A stretch of 64,000 nt of DNA from Geothermovivens sp964644845 (GTDB lineage: Bacteria; Zhuqueibacterota; Zhuqueibacteria; Oleimicrobiales; Geothermoviventaceae), in NCBI GenBank assembly GCA_964644845.1, contig CAZXXS010000052.1:42887-106886 (forward strand), written 5' to 3'. The notes beneath the pieces are model-generated. The model was not told the origin of the DNA, made no database searches, and saw nothing but the letters and a program-made list of their open reading frames with translations. Of the stretch, positions 34,495 to 42,212 are shown piece by piece. A program made the position numbers and the translations under genes. The first letter of the stretch is position 1; every line of letters begins with the position of its first letter.

Positions 34495-36048
34495 TTGCCA
34501 GGAACAAAAAGGAGACAGACACAGCCGCGCAAAGGGCTCCTTGCCGAAGCTGCGGCAGGGCGCAATTTGCCCGTTCGGCACGCCGTTGTGCGGCGTGTCG
34601 GTGAACTCGCAGACGGACTCGGCTTGGAGGTGTACGCCGTTGGGGGGTACGTACGCGATCTGCTGCTGGGGCGTACCAGCAAGGACATTGACTTCGTTGT
34701 TGTGGGCGACGGAATCGCTTTCGCGCGTAGCGTGGCCAGAATGCTGCGCACCCGTACGGTGATTGTGTACGAGCGCTTTGGCACGGCCAGCATTCCGTAC
34801 AGGGGTTACAACCTTGAGTTCGTTACGGCGCGCAGTGAAAGCTACCGCGAGGACTCGCGAAAACCAGAAGTCCGTCAGGCGAGTCTGGAGACGGATCTGG
34901 CCAGGCGCGACTTCACAATCAACGCCATTGCGCTTGGGATCCGCAAATCCGATTTGGGCAGGGTGATTGACCCGTTCGACGGTTTGGCTGACCTGCAGCG
35001 CCGCATCATCCGGACGCCCCTTGATCCCGTGGAGACATTCCACGACGATCCCTTGCGCATTCTAAGGGCCATCCGGTTCGCGACCCAGCTCGAGTTTCAC
35101 ATCGAGCGCCGGACGAAAGAGGCGATTCGCACCGAGCGCGAGCGGTTGCGCATTGTTAGCCAGGAACGGATCACAGATGAGTTGTTGAAGATCCTCAGCG
35201 CCCGGCGACCTTCCATTGGTTTTCGGCTCATGGCCGAAACGGGCGTTCTGGATGTCATCTTGCCGGAAGTGAGTGCTCTGCGTGGTGTAGAGCAAATCGG
35301 TCGCTACCACCACAAGGATGTGTTTGAGCACACACTGAAGGTGCTGGACCGCATTGCCGCCGTTTCCGAGGACCTTCGGCTTCGGTACGCGGCATTGATG
35401 CATGACATCGCCAAGCCCCGCACCAAGGCTTTCAAAGAGGGCGTCGGCTGGACGTTTCACGGCCACGACGAGATTGGTGCGCGGATGATTCGGGACATTT
35501 CACGCAAGTTGAAGTTACCGAACGATTTTAGCCGTTTTGCCGAGAAACTGACGCGTCTTCACCTCCGGCCGATTGCTCTCGTGGAAGAAGGCGTGACCGA
35601 CTCGGCCATTCGGCGGTTGATTGTGCAAGCAGGCGACGACCTTCAGGACCTGTTGACGCTGTGTCGAGCGGACATCACCTCCCGGAACCCGCAACGCGTG
35701 CGGCGACACCTTGCCAACTTCGACCGGCTGGTGGAACGCATCCACGAAGTTGAGGAAAAAGACCGCATGCGTGCGTTTCAGTCGCCCGTACGCGGCGACG
35801 TGATCATGAAAGTGTGCAACATCCCACCTGGACCACTGGTGGGCAAGCTGAAAAAGATGATCGAAGAAGCAATTCTGGACGGCCGTATCCCGAATGAGTA
35901 CGATGCTGCCTACGAGTATCTGCTGCAGATCAAAGACGAGGTGCTGAAACAAGCACGTAGCGAAGCGGACAAGGACAGGACTGGGGCAGCGGGGATGGAG
36001 CCTGCCCGGGAAGACGTTCATCCTGAGGCTGAGGCACAGGACGTCTAA
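34495..36048 (+). CDS. CCA-adding-type tRNA nucleotidyltransferase / poly(A) polymerase with HD domain
   Basis: 517 residues. The TTG start lies behind GAGGGAAGCGAG, 36 bases after the previous stop. The class II nucleotidyltransferase head has AVGGYVRDLLLGR and KDIDFVVVGDG, then RRDFTINAIA and DPFDGLADLQRR as in CCA-adding enzymes and poly(A) polymerase I. The HD domain shows LRYAALMHDIAKPRTK and FHGHDEIGARM. It should add or repair the 3' CCA of tRNAs. The start is somewhat uncertain because the first 25 residues are poorly conserved in type. Confidence 0.9.
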   Translation: MPGTKRRQTQPRKGLLAEAAAGRNLPVRHAVVRRVGELADGLGLEVYAVGGYVRDLLLGRTSKDIDFVVVGDGIAFARSVARMLRTRTVIVYERFGTASIPYRGYNLEFVTARSESYREDSRKPEVRQASLETDLARRDFTINAIALGIRKSDLGRVIDPFDGLADLQRRIIRTPLDPVETFHDDPLRILRAIRFATQLEFHIERRTKEAIRTERERLRIVSQERITDELLKILSARRPSIGFRLMAETGVLDVILPEVSALRGVEQIGRYHHKDVFEHTLKVLDRIAAVSEDLRLRYAALMHDIAKPRTKAFKEGVGWTFHGHDEIGARMIRDISRKLKLPNDFSRFAEKLTRLHLRPIALVEEGVTDSAIRRLIVQAGDDLQDLLTLCRADITSRNPQRVRRHLANFDRLVERIHEVEEKDRMRAFQSPVRGDVIMKVCNIPPGPLVGKLKKMIEEAILDGRIPNEYDAAYEYLLQIKDEVLKQARSEADKDRTGAAGMEPAREDVHPEAEAQDV

Positions 36049-36177
36049 GCTGCGTAAGCCGCTACGCACGTGTGCGGGAGCGTCTGAACGACCAACTGAA
36101 GCTGCTCGTTCGCTTGGGGGGACACCACAGAACGGGGAAGCCACACAACAACCTGACCAAGCTTGGAGAGCCTACCC

Positions 36178-37815
36178 ATGAGCGCGGTTGACGTCGTCAT
36201 TGTGGGCGTGTTTTTGGCTTTGCTGTTTGCGGCAGGGAGCTACTTTTACAACTGGGTACAGACGCCGGATGATCTTTACGTTGCCGGCCGTCAGCTCACC
36301 CCTTTCATCCTCGCGGCAACTATTACCGCGACAAACGTGAATCTGTACAGCTTTGTGGGTCAGTCGGGGGTTGCTTACAAGCACGGGATAAGCATCCTGT
36401 GGCAAACCTGGACGGGTAACATGGCGCTGGTTTTCTCCGGACTGTTCGTGTTGCCCGTACTGCGCAGACTGCGCATCCGCACTGTGCCGGAGTTTTTGGA
36501 GATGCGCTACGGCCCCGGTGTGCGGGCTCTTGTGGGTGTTCTGTGGATTCTGCGCCTTTCCTTCTGGTTGGGCGTGGTGCTCTACACCGCTGCAGTGGCG
36601 GCGCAAACGATCACCGGTTTTCACAACTACACGGCTTGGTTGCTCATTTTCTCGGTGATCACGGTGTTGTACACCATGATGGGTGGCATGTGGTCTGTCG
36701 CTTTGACCGACGTGCTCCAGTTTATCTTAATGATGACGGGTGCGTTGATTCTGTTGCCTTTGGCGATGGCGGCAGTCGGCTGGTGGCCTGGCCTGGTGGC
36801 GAAAATTGAACCAGGGCATCTGGAACTGGTTACGCAGACCGGCAGCTACAACTGGCTGTTTGTGCTGGCCATCTTTGTTCTTGGCGTCGAGTGGGCGTCC
36901 GTGGATCAAGGGCTTTTGCAGCGAGCTTTTTCGGCCAAAGACGTGCGCACTGTGGCCAAGGGGCTGGTCCTTGGGGCCATCATCACCACACCGTTTGCCC
37001 TGATGTGGAATTTGCCGGGACTGGCGGCTTCCGTGCTGCATCCGGGACTGGCCAACCCCGACTCGGCGGTTCCCACAATCATCCGCGAATTGGCGCCGGC
37101 AGGGGTGTTGGGACTCATCGTGTGCGGTCTCCTGGCATCGCAAATGTCGACAATCGATTCGAATCTGAACGCCGTGGCCACCCTGTTCACGAACGACGTC
37201 TACAGTCGCTTTTTCAACCGGGAGAGTACGCCCAAACAGATGGTGTGGGTAATTCGGCTGGTTACGTTGATCGCTGGCATGTTCATGATCGCTTTCTCCT
37301 ACGCAGTACCGAAACTTGGAGGGGCTGTGTCGGCGTACCTGACGATCATTGCCATCATGGACATGCCGCTTTTCGTGATCGCCATCGTGTACGGGCTGCT
37401 TTGGCGCCGAAGCAATTCGGTGGGTGCCGTACTGGGTTACCTGATCGGCGCCGCCGCAGGCGCCTACGCTCTGTTCGGCTTAGGTTTCGACTTCAACGCA
37501 GCCACATTTGTGAGTGCTGGGTTCGCTCTGGTGGCGACGCCGGTTTTTGCGTTCCTCACGGTGCCACCGGAGAGTCGCTACGTGGACAAGGTCTTCGCGG
37601 CCCGCAGGCACAACCCCGAGGATCCCGGCGACATGCACACCATTCCGGTGAGTACGGCGGGGCGAGCAGCGCTGGCTCTGTGGCTCGGAGGCCTGCTGGT
37701 TTTCGTCGTTGGTGTGGCAATGGGCAAGTGGGGGCTGGCTGCGGCTTCGCCCGTGGCCGTCGGCGGGATGTTGCTCTACTTTCTTGGCGGGTGGTTGCGG
37801 CTGCAGTACGACTGA
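36178..37815 (+). CDS. Sodium:solute symporter (SSS/SLC5 family)
   Basis: 545 residues from the ATG at 36178 behind GGAGAG; a TTG 15 bases earlier is possible. About 13 membrane helices are visible. Family features include DDLYVAGRQLTPF, the helix with AATITATNVNLYSFVGQSG, RRLRIRTVPEFLEMRYG and the sodium-site helix GLLASQMSTIDSNLNAVATLF. It should import a sugar or organic acid with sodium. The downstream lyase and galactosidase genes suggest an oligosaccharide product or uronic acid as substrate. Confidence 0.93.
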   Translation: MSAVDVVIVGVFLALLFAAGSYFYNWVQTPDDLYVAGRQLTPFILAATITATNVNLYSFVGQSGVAYKHGISILWQTWTGNMALVFSGLFVLPVLRRLRIRTVPEFLEMRYGPGVRALVGVLWILRLSFWLGVVLYTAAVAAQTITGFHNYTAWLLIFSVITVLYTMMGGMWSVALTDVLQFILMMTGALILLPLAMAAVGWWPGLVAKIEPGHLELVTQTGSYNWLFVLAIFVLGVEWASVDQGLLQRAFSAKDVRTVAKGLVLGAIITTPFALMWNLPGLAASVLHPGLANPDSAVPTIIRELAPAGVLGLIVCGLLASQMSTIDSNLNAVATLFTNDVYSRFFNRESTPKQMVWVIRLVTLIAGMFMIAFSYAVPKLGGAVSAYLTIIAIMDMPLFVIAIVYGLLWRRSNSVGAVLGYLIGAAAGAYALFGLGFDFNAATFVSAGFALVATPVFAFLTVPPESRYVDKVFAARRHNPEDPGDMHTIPVSTAGRAALALWLGGLLVFVVGVAMGKWGLAAASPVAVGGMLLYFLGGWLRLQYD

Positions 37816-38256
37816 GGCAGATCGCGGCCAGTACGAGCGTACTTCGGCAAGATCCTGGAAAACTGGCGAGCCGCTTTGGTAAGCGGATTCCTGGCCGCCA
37901 ATAACAGCATTCCGTCAAAACACGGAGGCTCTGGTTGGACGCAAACGGCGTTTGGCGCCCGTTTGTGCGCCGACAGAAAGCTTAACCAGCCTGGGGAGGA
38001 CGAGACTGGTTCAAGCAGGGTTCGAAAAGCGGTTTGGCCCACTGAACGGCCGGGGTGTTCACGGAGGACGGTAAGTCCGGCGGGCCGATGTAGGTGAGGT
38101 GCTGTTCATTACAGCATTAGCAGTCCAGGGCTTGCCGGTGGGAAATGAACTGGGTGGAATCCGGGAGGAGCTCGGGAGTTGGATGCGGCTGGCCCCGAAC
38201 GGGCCAGCGCACTCAGGGGAAAGTAACCGGAATGTTGACTGCGGAGGTGCGACATC
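37816..38256. other. Gap between symporter and small membrane protein gene
   Basis: 441 bases without a convincing gene. A hairpin CCGCTT/AAGCGG (37871-37886) sits inside an outer TGGCG/CGCCA pairing (37864-37868 with 37896-37900) and may end the symporter transcript. Confidence 0.45.
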
Positions 38257-38406
38257 ATGTTTGATCCCGTGACCTGGGGCATCTGGCTCATCGGTTTTGT
38301 GATTCTCGTGCTGTGGATCTGGATGCCACTGCGTGAATTCCGCCAGCTGAAACGTGCCCATGCAAAATCAGCGCAGTCAGAACCATCCAATGCAAAGGAG
38401 GAGTAG
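38257..38406 (+). CDS. 49-residue single-helix membrane protein
   Basis: This short frame has an ATG nine bases behind GGAGGTG and ends one base before the next gene's ATG. The product begins MFDPVTWGIW, continues with one strongly hydrophobic helix (LIGFVILVLWIW) and finishes with a charged tail (REFRQLKRAH, then KSAQSEPSNAKEE). Its tail encodes the AAGGAGGAG ribosome site of the next gene, so translation is coupled. It resembles in kind the small accessory subunits found beside SSS and NSS symporters, and the symporter gene lies 440 bases upstream. The function is inferred from context only. Confidence 0.65.
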   Translation: MFDPVTWGIWLIGFVILVLWIWMPLREFRQLKRAHAKSAQSEPSNAKEE

Positions 38407-38407
38407 C

Positions 38408-39460
38408 ATGACGCCCAGGGAACGCGTGCGCAGGGCCATTTTCTTCCAGAACCCCGATCGCATCCCCATCCGCTACTACAACTTGCCCGGAGCCTACGAC
38501 CGCCACGGCGAGGCCCTGCTGGAAATCTACCGGCGCTACCCGCCGGACTGGCCGCTCCCTGAAAAACAGAGTCACTCCTGGGAAATGGCTCACTACAGCC
38601 CCGGCGTCGACGTGGACGCCTGGGGTTGTGTCTGGGAAAACACGGATCTGGGCGTTGAGGGGCAAGTAAAGGAACACCCGCTGGCAGATTGGTCTAAATT
38701 TGCGGATTACCAGCCCCCGGACCCGCGCGCGCCGCTGGATTTCCCGTGGAAGGAAAAACGGCCGCCGGAGTACGAGGATTACTTCATGTCCATCGGAGCG
38801 GGCGACGGCCGACTGTTCGAACGAATGCACTTCCTCCGTGGGTACGAGAATCTTTTGATCGACATTTTGACCGAGCGGGAACGGGTCATTCAGCTGCGCG
38901 ACCTTGTACTCAACTACACGCTTGAGCGCTTAGAGCTGCAACTGCAGGTAGACGTCGACGGAGTCTGGTTCATGGATGACTGGGGAACGCAGAACCAGTT
39001 GATGATCCGCCCGGACATCTGGCGCGATCTGTTCAAACCAGCCTACAAGAAGATTTTTGATCGCATCCACGAAGCCGGAAAGGTGGTTCTCTTCCACTCG
39101 GATGGCTACATTCGGGAGATTATTCCGGATTTGATCGAGATTGGCGTGGATGTTTTGAACCCGCAGTTTTCTTGCTTTGAGCTGGAAGAACTGGCCGAGC
39201 TCACGCGTGGGAAGGTTTGCGTGCAGTCCGACGTAGACCGCCAGTACTTGATGCCGCGTGGTACCCCCGAAGAAATCTGGGACTACGTCTGGAAAGTGTT
39301 TAAGCTGTTTGGGGATCAGAACGGAGGGCTCATTGCCCACGTTGAAATCGGACCGGACGTGCCCCTGAAAAATGTGGAAACCGTTCTGCGCGCTTTTACG
39401 ACTTTGCGAGACTACCCCCTCCGCTACGTGCCATTCGACCAGCGCGTGGGTGCTGTGTGA
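38408..39460 (+). CDS. Uroporphyrinogen decarboxylase-superfamily protein
   Basis: 350 residues from the ATG at 38408, preceded by AAGGAGGAG. It begins MTPRERVRRAIFFQNPDRIPI, the usual start of URO-D/MtaA-like proteins outside haem synthesis, and ends with NGGLIAHVEIGPDVPLKNVETV. VVLFHSDGYIREIIPDLIEIGVDVLNP marks the active-site strand, split here by family convention; the zinc-binding Cys of corrinoid methyltransferases in HxC is an Asp in HSD. True haem enzymes differ elsewhere. In a sugar cluster it may act as a lyase or demethylase; the substrate is unknown. Confidence 0.85.
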   Translation: MTPRERVRRAIFFQNPDRIPIRYYNLPGAYDRHGEALLEIYRRYPPDWPLPEKQSHSWEMAHYSPGVDVDAWGCVWENTDLGVEGQVKEHPLADWSKFADYQPPDPRAPLDFPWKEKRPPEYEDYFMSIGAGDGRLFERMHFLRGYENLLIDILTERERVIQLRDLVLNYTLERLELQLQVDVDGVWFMDDWGTQNQLMIRPDIWRDLFKPAYKKIFDRIHEAGKVVLFHSDGYIREIIPDLIEIGVDVLNPQFSCFELEELAELTRGKVCVQSDVDRQYLMPRGTPEEIWDYVWKVFKLFGDQNGGLIAHVEIGPDVPLKNVETVLRAFTTLRDYPLRYVPFDQRVGAV

Positions 39461-41928
39461 GACCTTTTGCTTGCCACAATGCTTTGCGGCTGATGGCGCG
39501 CCTCCGTTTGCTCGCGCGAACGGGGGCGATTTGCTTTGTAGCTGCAGCTGGGTTCGTCGCAGGCGGTTGTAGCCCAGAGCGGCATTCTGAAGCGATCTTT
39601 TTTACGCCCAAGCGCGTGGCGACGGCTCGAGAGAACCTTCGCCGCTACGCGTGGGCGAAGTCTGTGTTCGACTCCCTGCGTACTCTCGCCGGAGATGCCG
39701 CGAGCCGTGCACCGGAAGAACTGCGTGCCTGGGTACCCGAAGCTACACCCACGAGGGCTGTAGACTGTCCCCTTTGCGGGGCCAACTGGCGTGGTTACAT
39801 CTGGGAGTGGTCGCCCCGGGATCCCGACGCACTCCGTTGCCGCCGGTGCGGGGGGCGCGTTGTGCCCGATGCTTTCCCTGCAAATGATTCCGTTGTGGTC
39901 CACGATCCACAAGGCGTGCGTCACGTGCTGCCGGCGTACCGTGATCCCGGAGGGAAACGGTACCTGCTGTGGGAACGTTTGGGCTACCAGCATCTGCGGC
40001 GTGTAGGAGAATGGCTTGAGGCCCTGGCCGCGGTGTACGCTGTGGCGCCAGAGCCGCGCCTGGCGCGCGCTGCAAGGGTGCTGCTTTTGCGCCTGGCCGA
40101 AGTTTACCCGGGCTACGCGCTTCACGATTGGACCAATTACGGCACCAGACCCTGGCCCAGAGCTGGCAAGATCAGCGGTTGGAATTACGAAGACGCTGTT
40201 TTCCTCGTTCGGTGTGGGAAAGCCTTTGACGCCACCTCGTCCAGCCCCGTCTGGACGCAAGCCGAGCGGGATTCGGTGAAACGGGGACTTTTTCGCTGTG
40301 GTGCCGACTTTCTGACGGCAGTCCGCCCGGACCAGGGAATTGTCAACGACATCCCCTTTCGGTTCGCGGGCGTGGCCTGGGCAGGGCGCATTTTGAAAGA
40401 TCACCGCGTCATGCGGTGGGTTCTGGACGACGAGCTGGGAATCGTTCCGTTCATTCGTAGCCGTTGGTTTCCGGACGGAACCTGGGGTGAGCGCAGCCCA
40501 AGCTACGATTTGATGGCGCTTCGCAGTTTCCACGAGGCTGTGGAGGCCTTGGAAGGGTATTCGGATCCTCCGGGGTACCACGGCCCTGATCGGTTTGAAA
40601 ACGTTTGTCTTCGGGACATTCGACGGTTGCGGGAGATCTACGAACATCCTTTCCGCCTGACGTACCCGGACGGCACCCTGCCCCCGCTTAACGATTCGCA
40701 CGCTGGCGAAAGGCCCCCGGCGCTTCTGGCCGAAGCTGGGTTGGCCTGGTACGGAACAGACGTTTTCCTGAAGAATCTGGCCTTGGCCCTGGGTGACACC
40801 TGTCTGGCACGCGGGAGTGCCTACGCGCTTTTTCACCGTCCTCCGAATGCGCCGGAGCGTCTCCGGCGCCTCCTTACGGTTGACTCGAGTCGGGCTCGTT
40901 CTGGCTTTCGCTCGGACTACCTGGGTCTGGCGGCTCTTCGGGAACGTGTGTTCGGCGAGGAGGCCATGCTAACCCTCCAGTACGGGGGCATTCACGGAGG
41001 CCACGACCACCACGACAAGCTCGACATCACTCTCTTCGCCTGTGGGCGTGAGATGCTTTCGGACCTCGGCTACGTGTACTGGGCACACCCCGACCGTTTC
41101 CTCTGGATGCGCCGGAGTCTGGCGCACAACACGGTCACTGTGGACGGCATCAACCAGACACTGGCAGGTGGCAGTTGCGTGCTCTTTGCTCCGGGCAGCT
41201 GGGTACAGGCTGTGGAAGCCGAGGCGCCGAACGTGTACTCGCTGGTGACCACGGTTTTCGATCGGCAGCTCGTTTGGGTTCAGCACGGAAAGCGAGGGTA
41301 CGCTGTGGACGTCTTCCGCGTGCGCGGAGGAAACAAACGTGACTGGTCTGTGCATGCGGAGACGTCGGCGCTCACGTTGAAAGGGGTTTCCTTGAGCCCT
41401 GTAGTCGGGGTGCCCGGCTGTGACTACGCGTACCAGCAGCTAAGGCAGGTCCGAGCCGGAGTTTTGCGTGGGCCGCTGATCGCTGAATGGGTGTGGCACA
41501 GGGTTCCCGCAGCCCGACTGCGGTTACGTCTTCTGGCCCCGACCCGAGCCCGCGTTTTTGTGGGAAACGGACCAGCTCAGCGTCACCTGAAAGAGCGGGG
41601 CCGAACCCTGCCGTTCCTGATCGTCCGGGACAAGGATGGGGACGCCACGACATTTGTAGCCATCTGGGAACCCACGCGCGCTACCCGGACCTTTCTGGAT
41701 GCCCGGCTTGTGCGTTGCGAGCCGGAAGCGGAAGGGTGGCCTGTGGAAGTAGCGCTTCGCCTGGACGAGCAGACGGAAGACCGTGTGTGCACCGCCTTGC
41801 GGGATGAGCCTGCCTTGAAGAGCACCGTCGGACAGACAACATTTGGCTGGACGGGCCGGATTGGCGTTGTGCGGCTGAGAAAAGACAGGGTGGTCCGGGC
41901 GTTCTGGCGCAAGGCCTTCTCGCCTTGA
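39457..41928 (+). CDS. Heparinase II/III-like polysaccharide lyase lipoprotein
   Basis: 823 residues from a GTG that overlaps the previous stop (GTGA). An ATG at 39493 gives a neater signal peptide (ARLRLLARTGAICFVAAAG) with lipobox VAGGC. An early zinc-ribbon-like pair CPLCGANW and CRRCGGRV is unusual. The alpha/alpha barrel half includes YEDAVFLVRCG and WGERSPSYDLMALRSFHEA. The C-terminal beta-sheet half has GGIHGGHDHHDKLDITLFA and RSLAHNTVTVDG, hallmarks of Heparinase_II/III proteins. It should cleave an acidic polysaccharide by beta-elimination. Neighbouring symporter and GH36-like genes support that use. Confidence 0.88.
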   Translation: MRPFACHNALRLMARLRLLARTGAICFVAAAGFVAGGCSPERHSEAIFFTPKRVATARENLRRYAWAKSVFDSLRTLAGDAASRAPEELRAWVPEATPTRAVDCPLCGANWRGYIWEWSPRDPDALRCRRCGGRVVPDAFPANDSVVVHDPQGVRHVLPAYRDPGGKRYLLWERLGYQHLRRVGEWLEALAAVYAVAPEPRLARAARVLLLRLAEVYPGYALHDWTNYGTRPWPRAGKISGWNYEDAVFLVRCGKAFDATSSSPVWTQAERDSVKRGLFRCGADFLTAVRPDQGIVNDIPFRFAGVAWAGRILKDHRVMRWVLDDELGIVPFIRSRWFPDGTWGERSPSYDLMALRSFHEAVEALEGYSDPPGYHGPDRFENVCLRDIRRLREIYEHPFRLTYPDGTLPPLNDSHAGERPPALLAEAGLAWYGTDVFLKNLALALGDTCLARGSAYALFHRPPNAPERLRRLLTVDSSRARSGFRSDYLGLAALRERVFGEEAMLTLQYGGIHGGHDHHDKLDITLFACGREMLSDLGYVYWAHPDRFLWMRRSLAHNTVTVDGINQTLAGGSCVLFAPGSWVQAVEAEAPNVYSLVTTVFDRQLVWVQHGKRGYAVDVFRVRGGNKRDWSVHAETSALTLKGVSLSPVVGVPGCDYAYQQLRQVRAGVLRGPLIAEWVWHRVPAARLRLRLLAPTRARVFVGNGPAQRHLKERGRTLPFLIVRDKDGDATTFVAIWEPTRATRTFLDARLVRCEPEAEGWPVEVALRLDEQTEDRVCTALRDEPALKSTVGQTTFGWTGRIGVVRLRKDRVVRAFWRKAFSP

Positions 41929-41982
41929 GTCTTAGCGATTTTCACTGTTGTGCAGCTGTGGCGTTTCGGTCTTGTCAGTGGA

Positions 41983-41997
41983 AAAATCCGGGATTTT
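41983..41997. promoter_or_regulatory. Operator-like palindrome upstream of GH36-like gene
   Basis: AAAATCC G GGATTTT is a perfect 7+1+7 palindrome 55 bases after the lyase stop and about 215 bases before the next start. It may be a repressor site; no -35/-10 pair could be assigned. Confidence 0.35.
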
Positions 41998-42212
41998 GAC
42001 ACTCGGCACGGAAAACCTCCCGGGCGGACGGGTGTCTTTGCCGTTCGTTGGGACAGCTGTTTGTTGCGTGTCAGGACGTGCCTGGTGTCGATTCCAAACC
42101 ACAGGGCTTTTGGGGTAAGATTGCTCGATCGCTGGTTGTTGCGTTGGGCGGCCAACGCCTCAAAGAGCGCAGTCGGAAACCTTTGGGCAACGTGTGTGAA
42201 GGGAGGCGCGCT

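Noticed and set aside
42048..42212. Upstream start for the GH36-like gene
   Set aside because: The GTG at 42213 has a good ribosome site and a signal peptide; the extra 55 codons do not.
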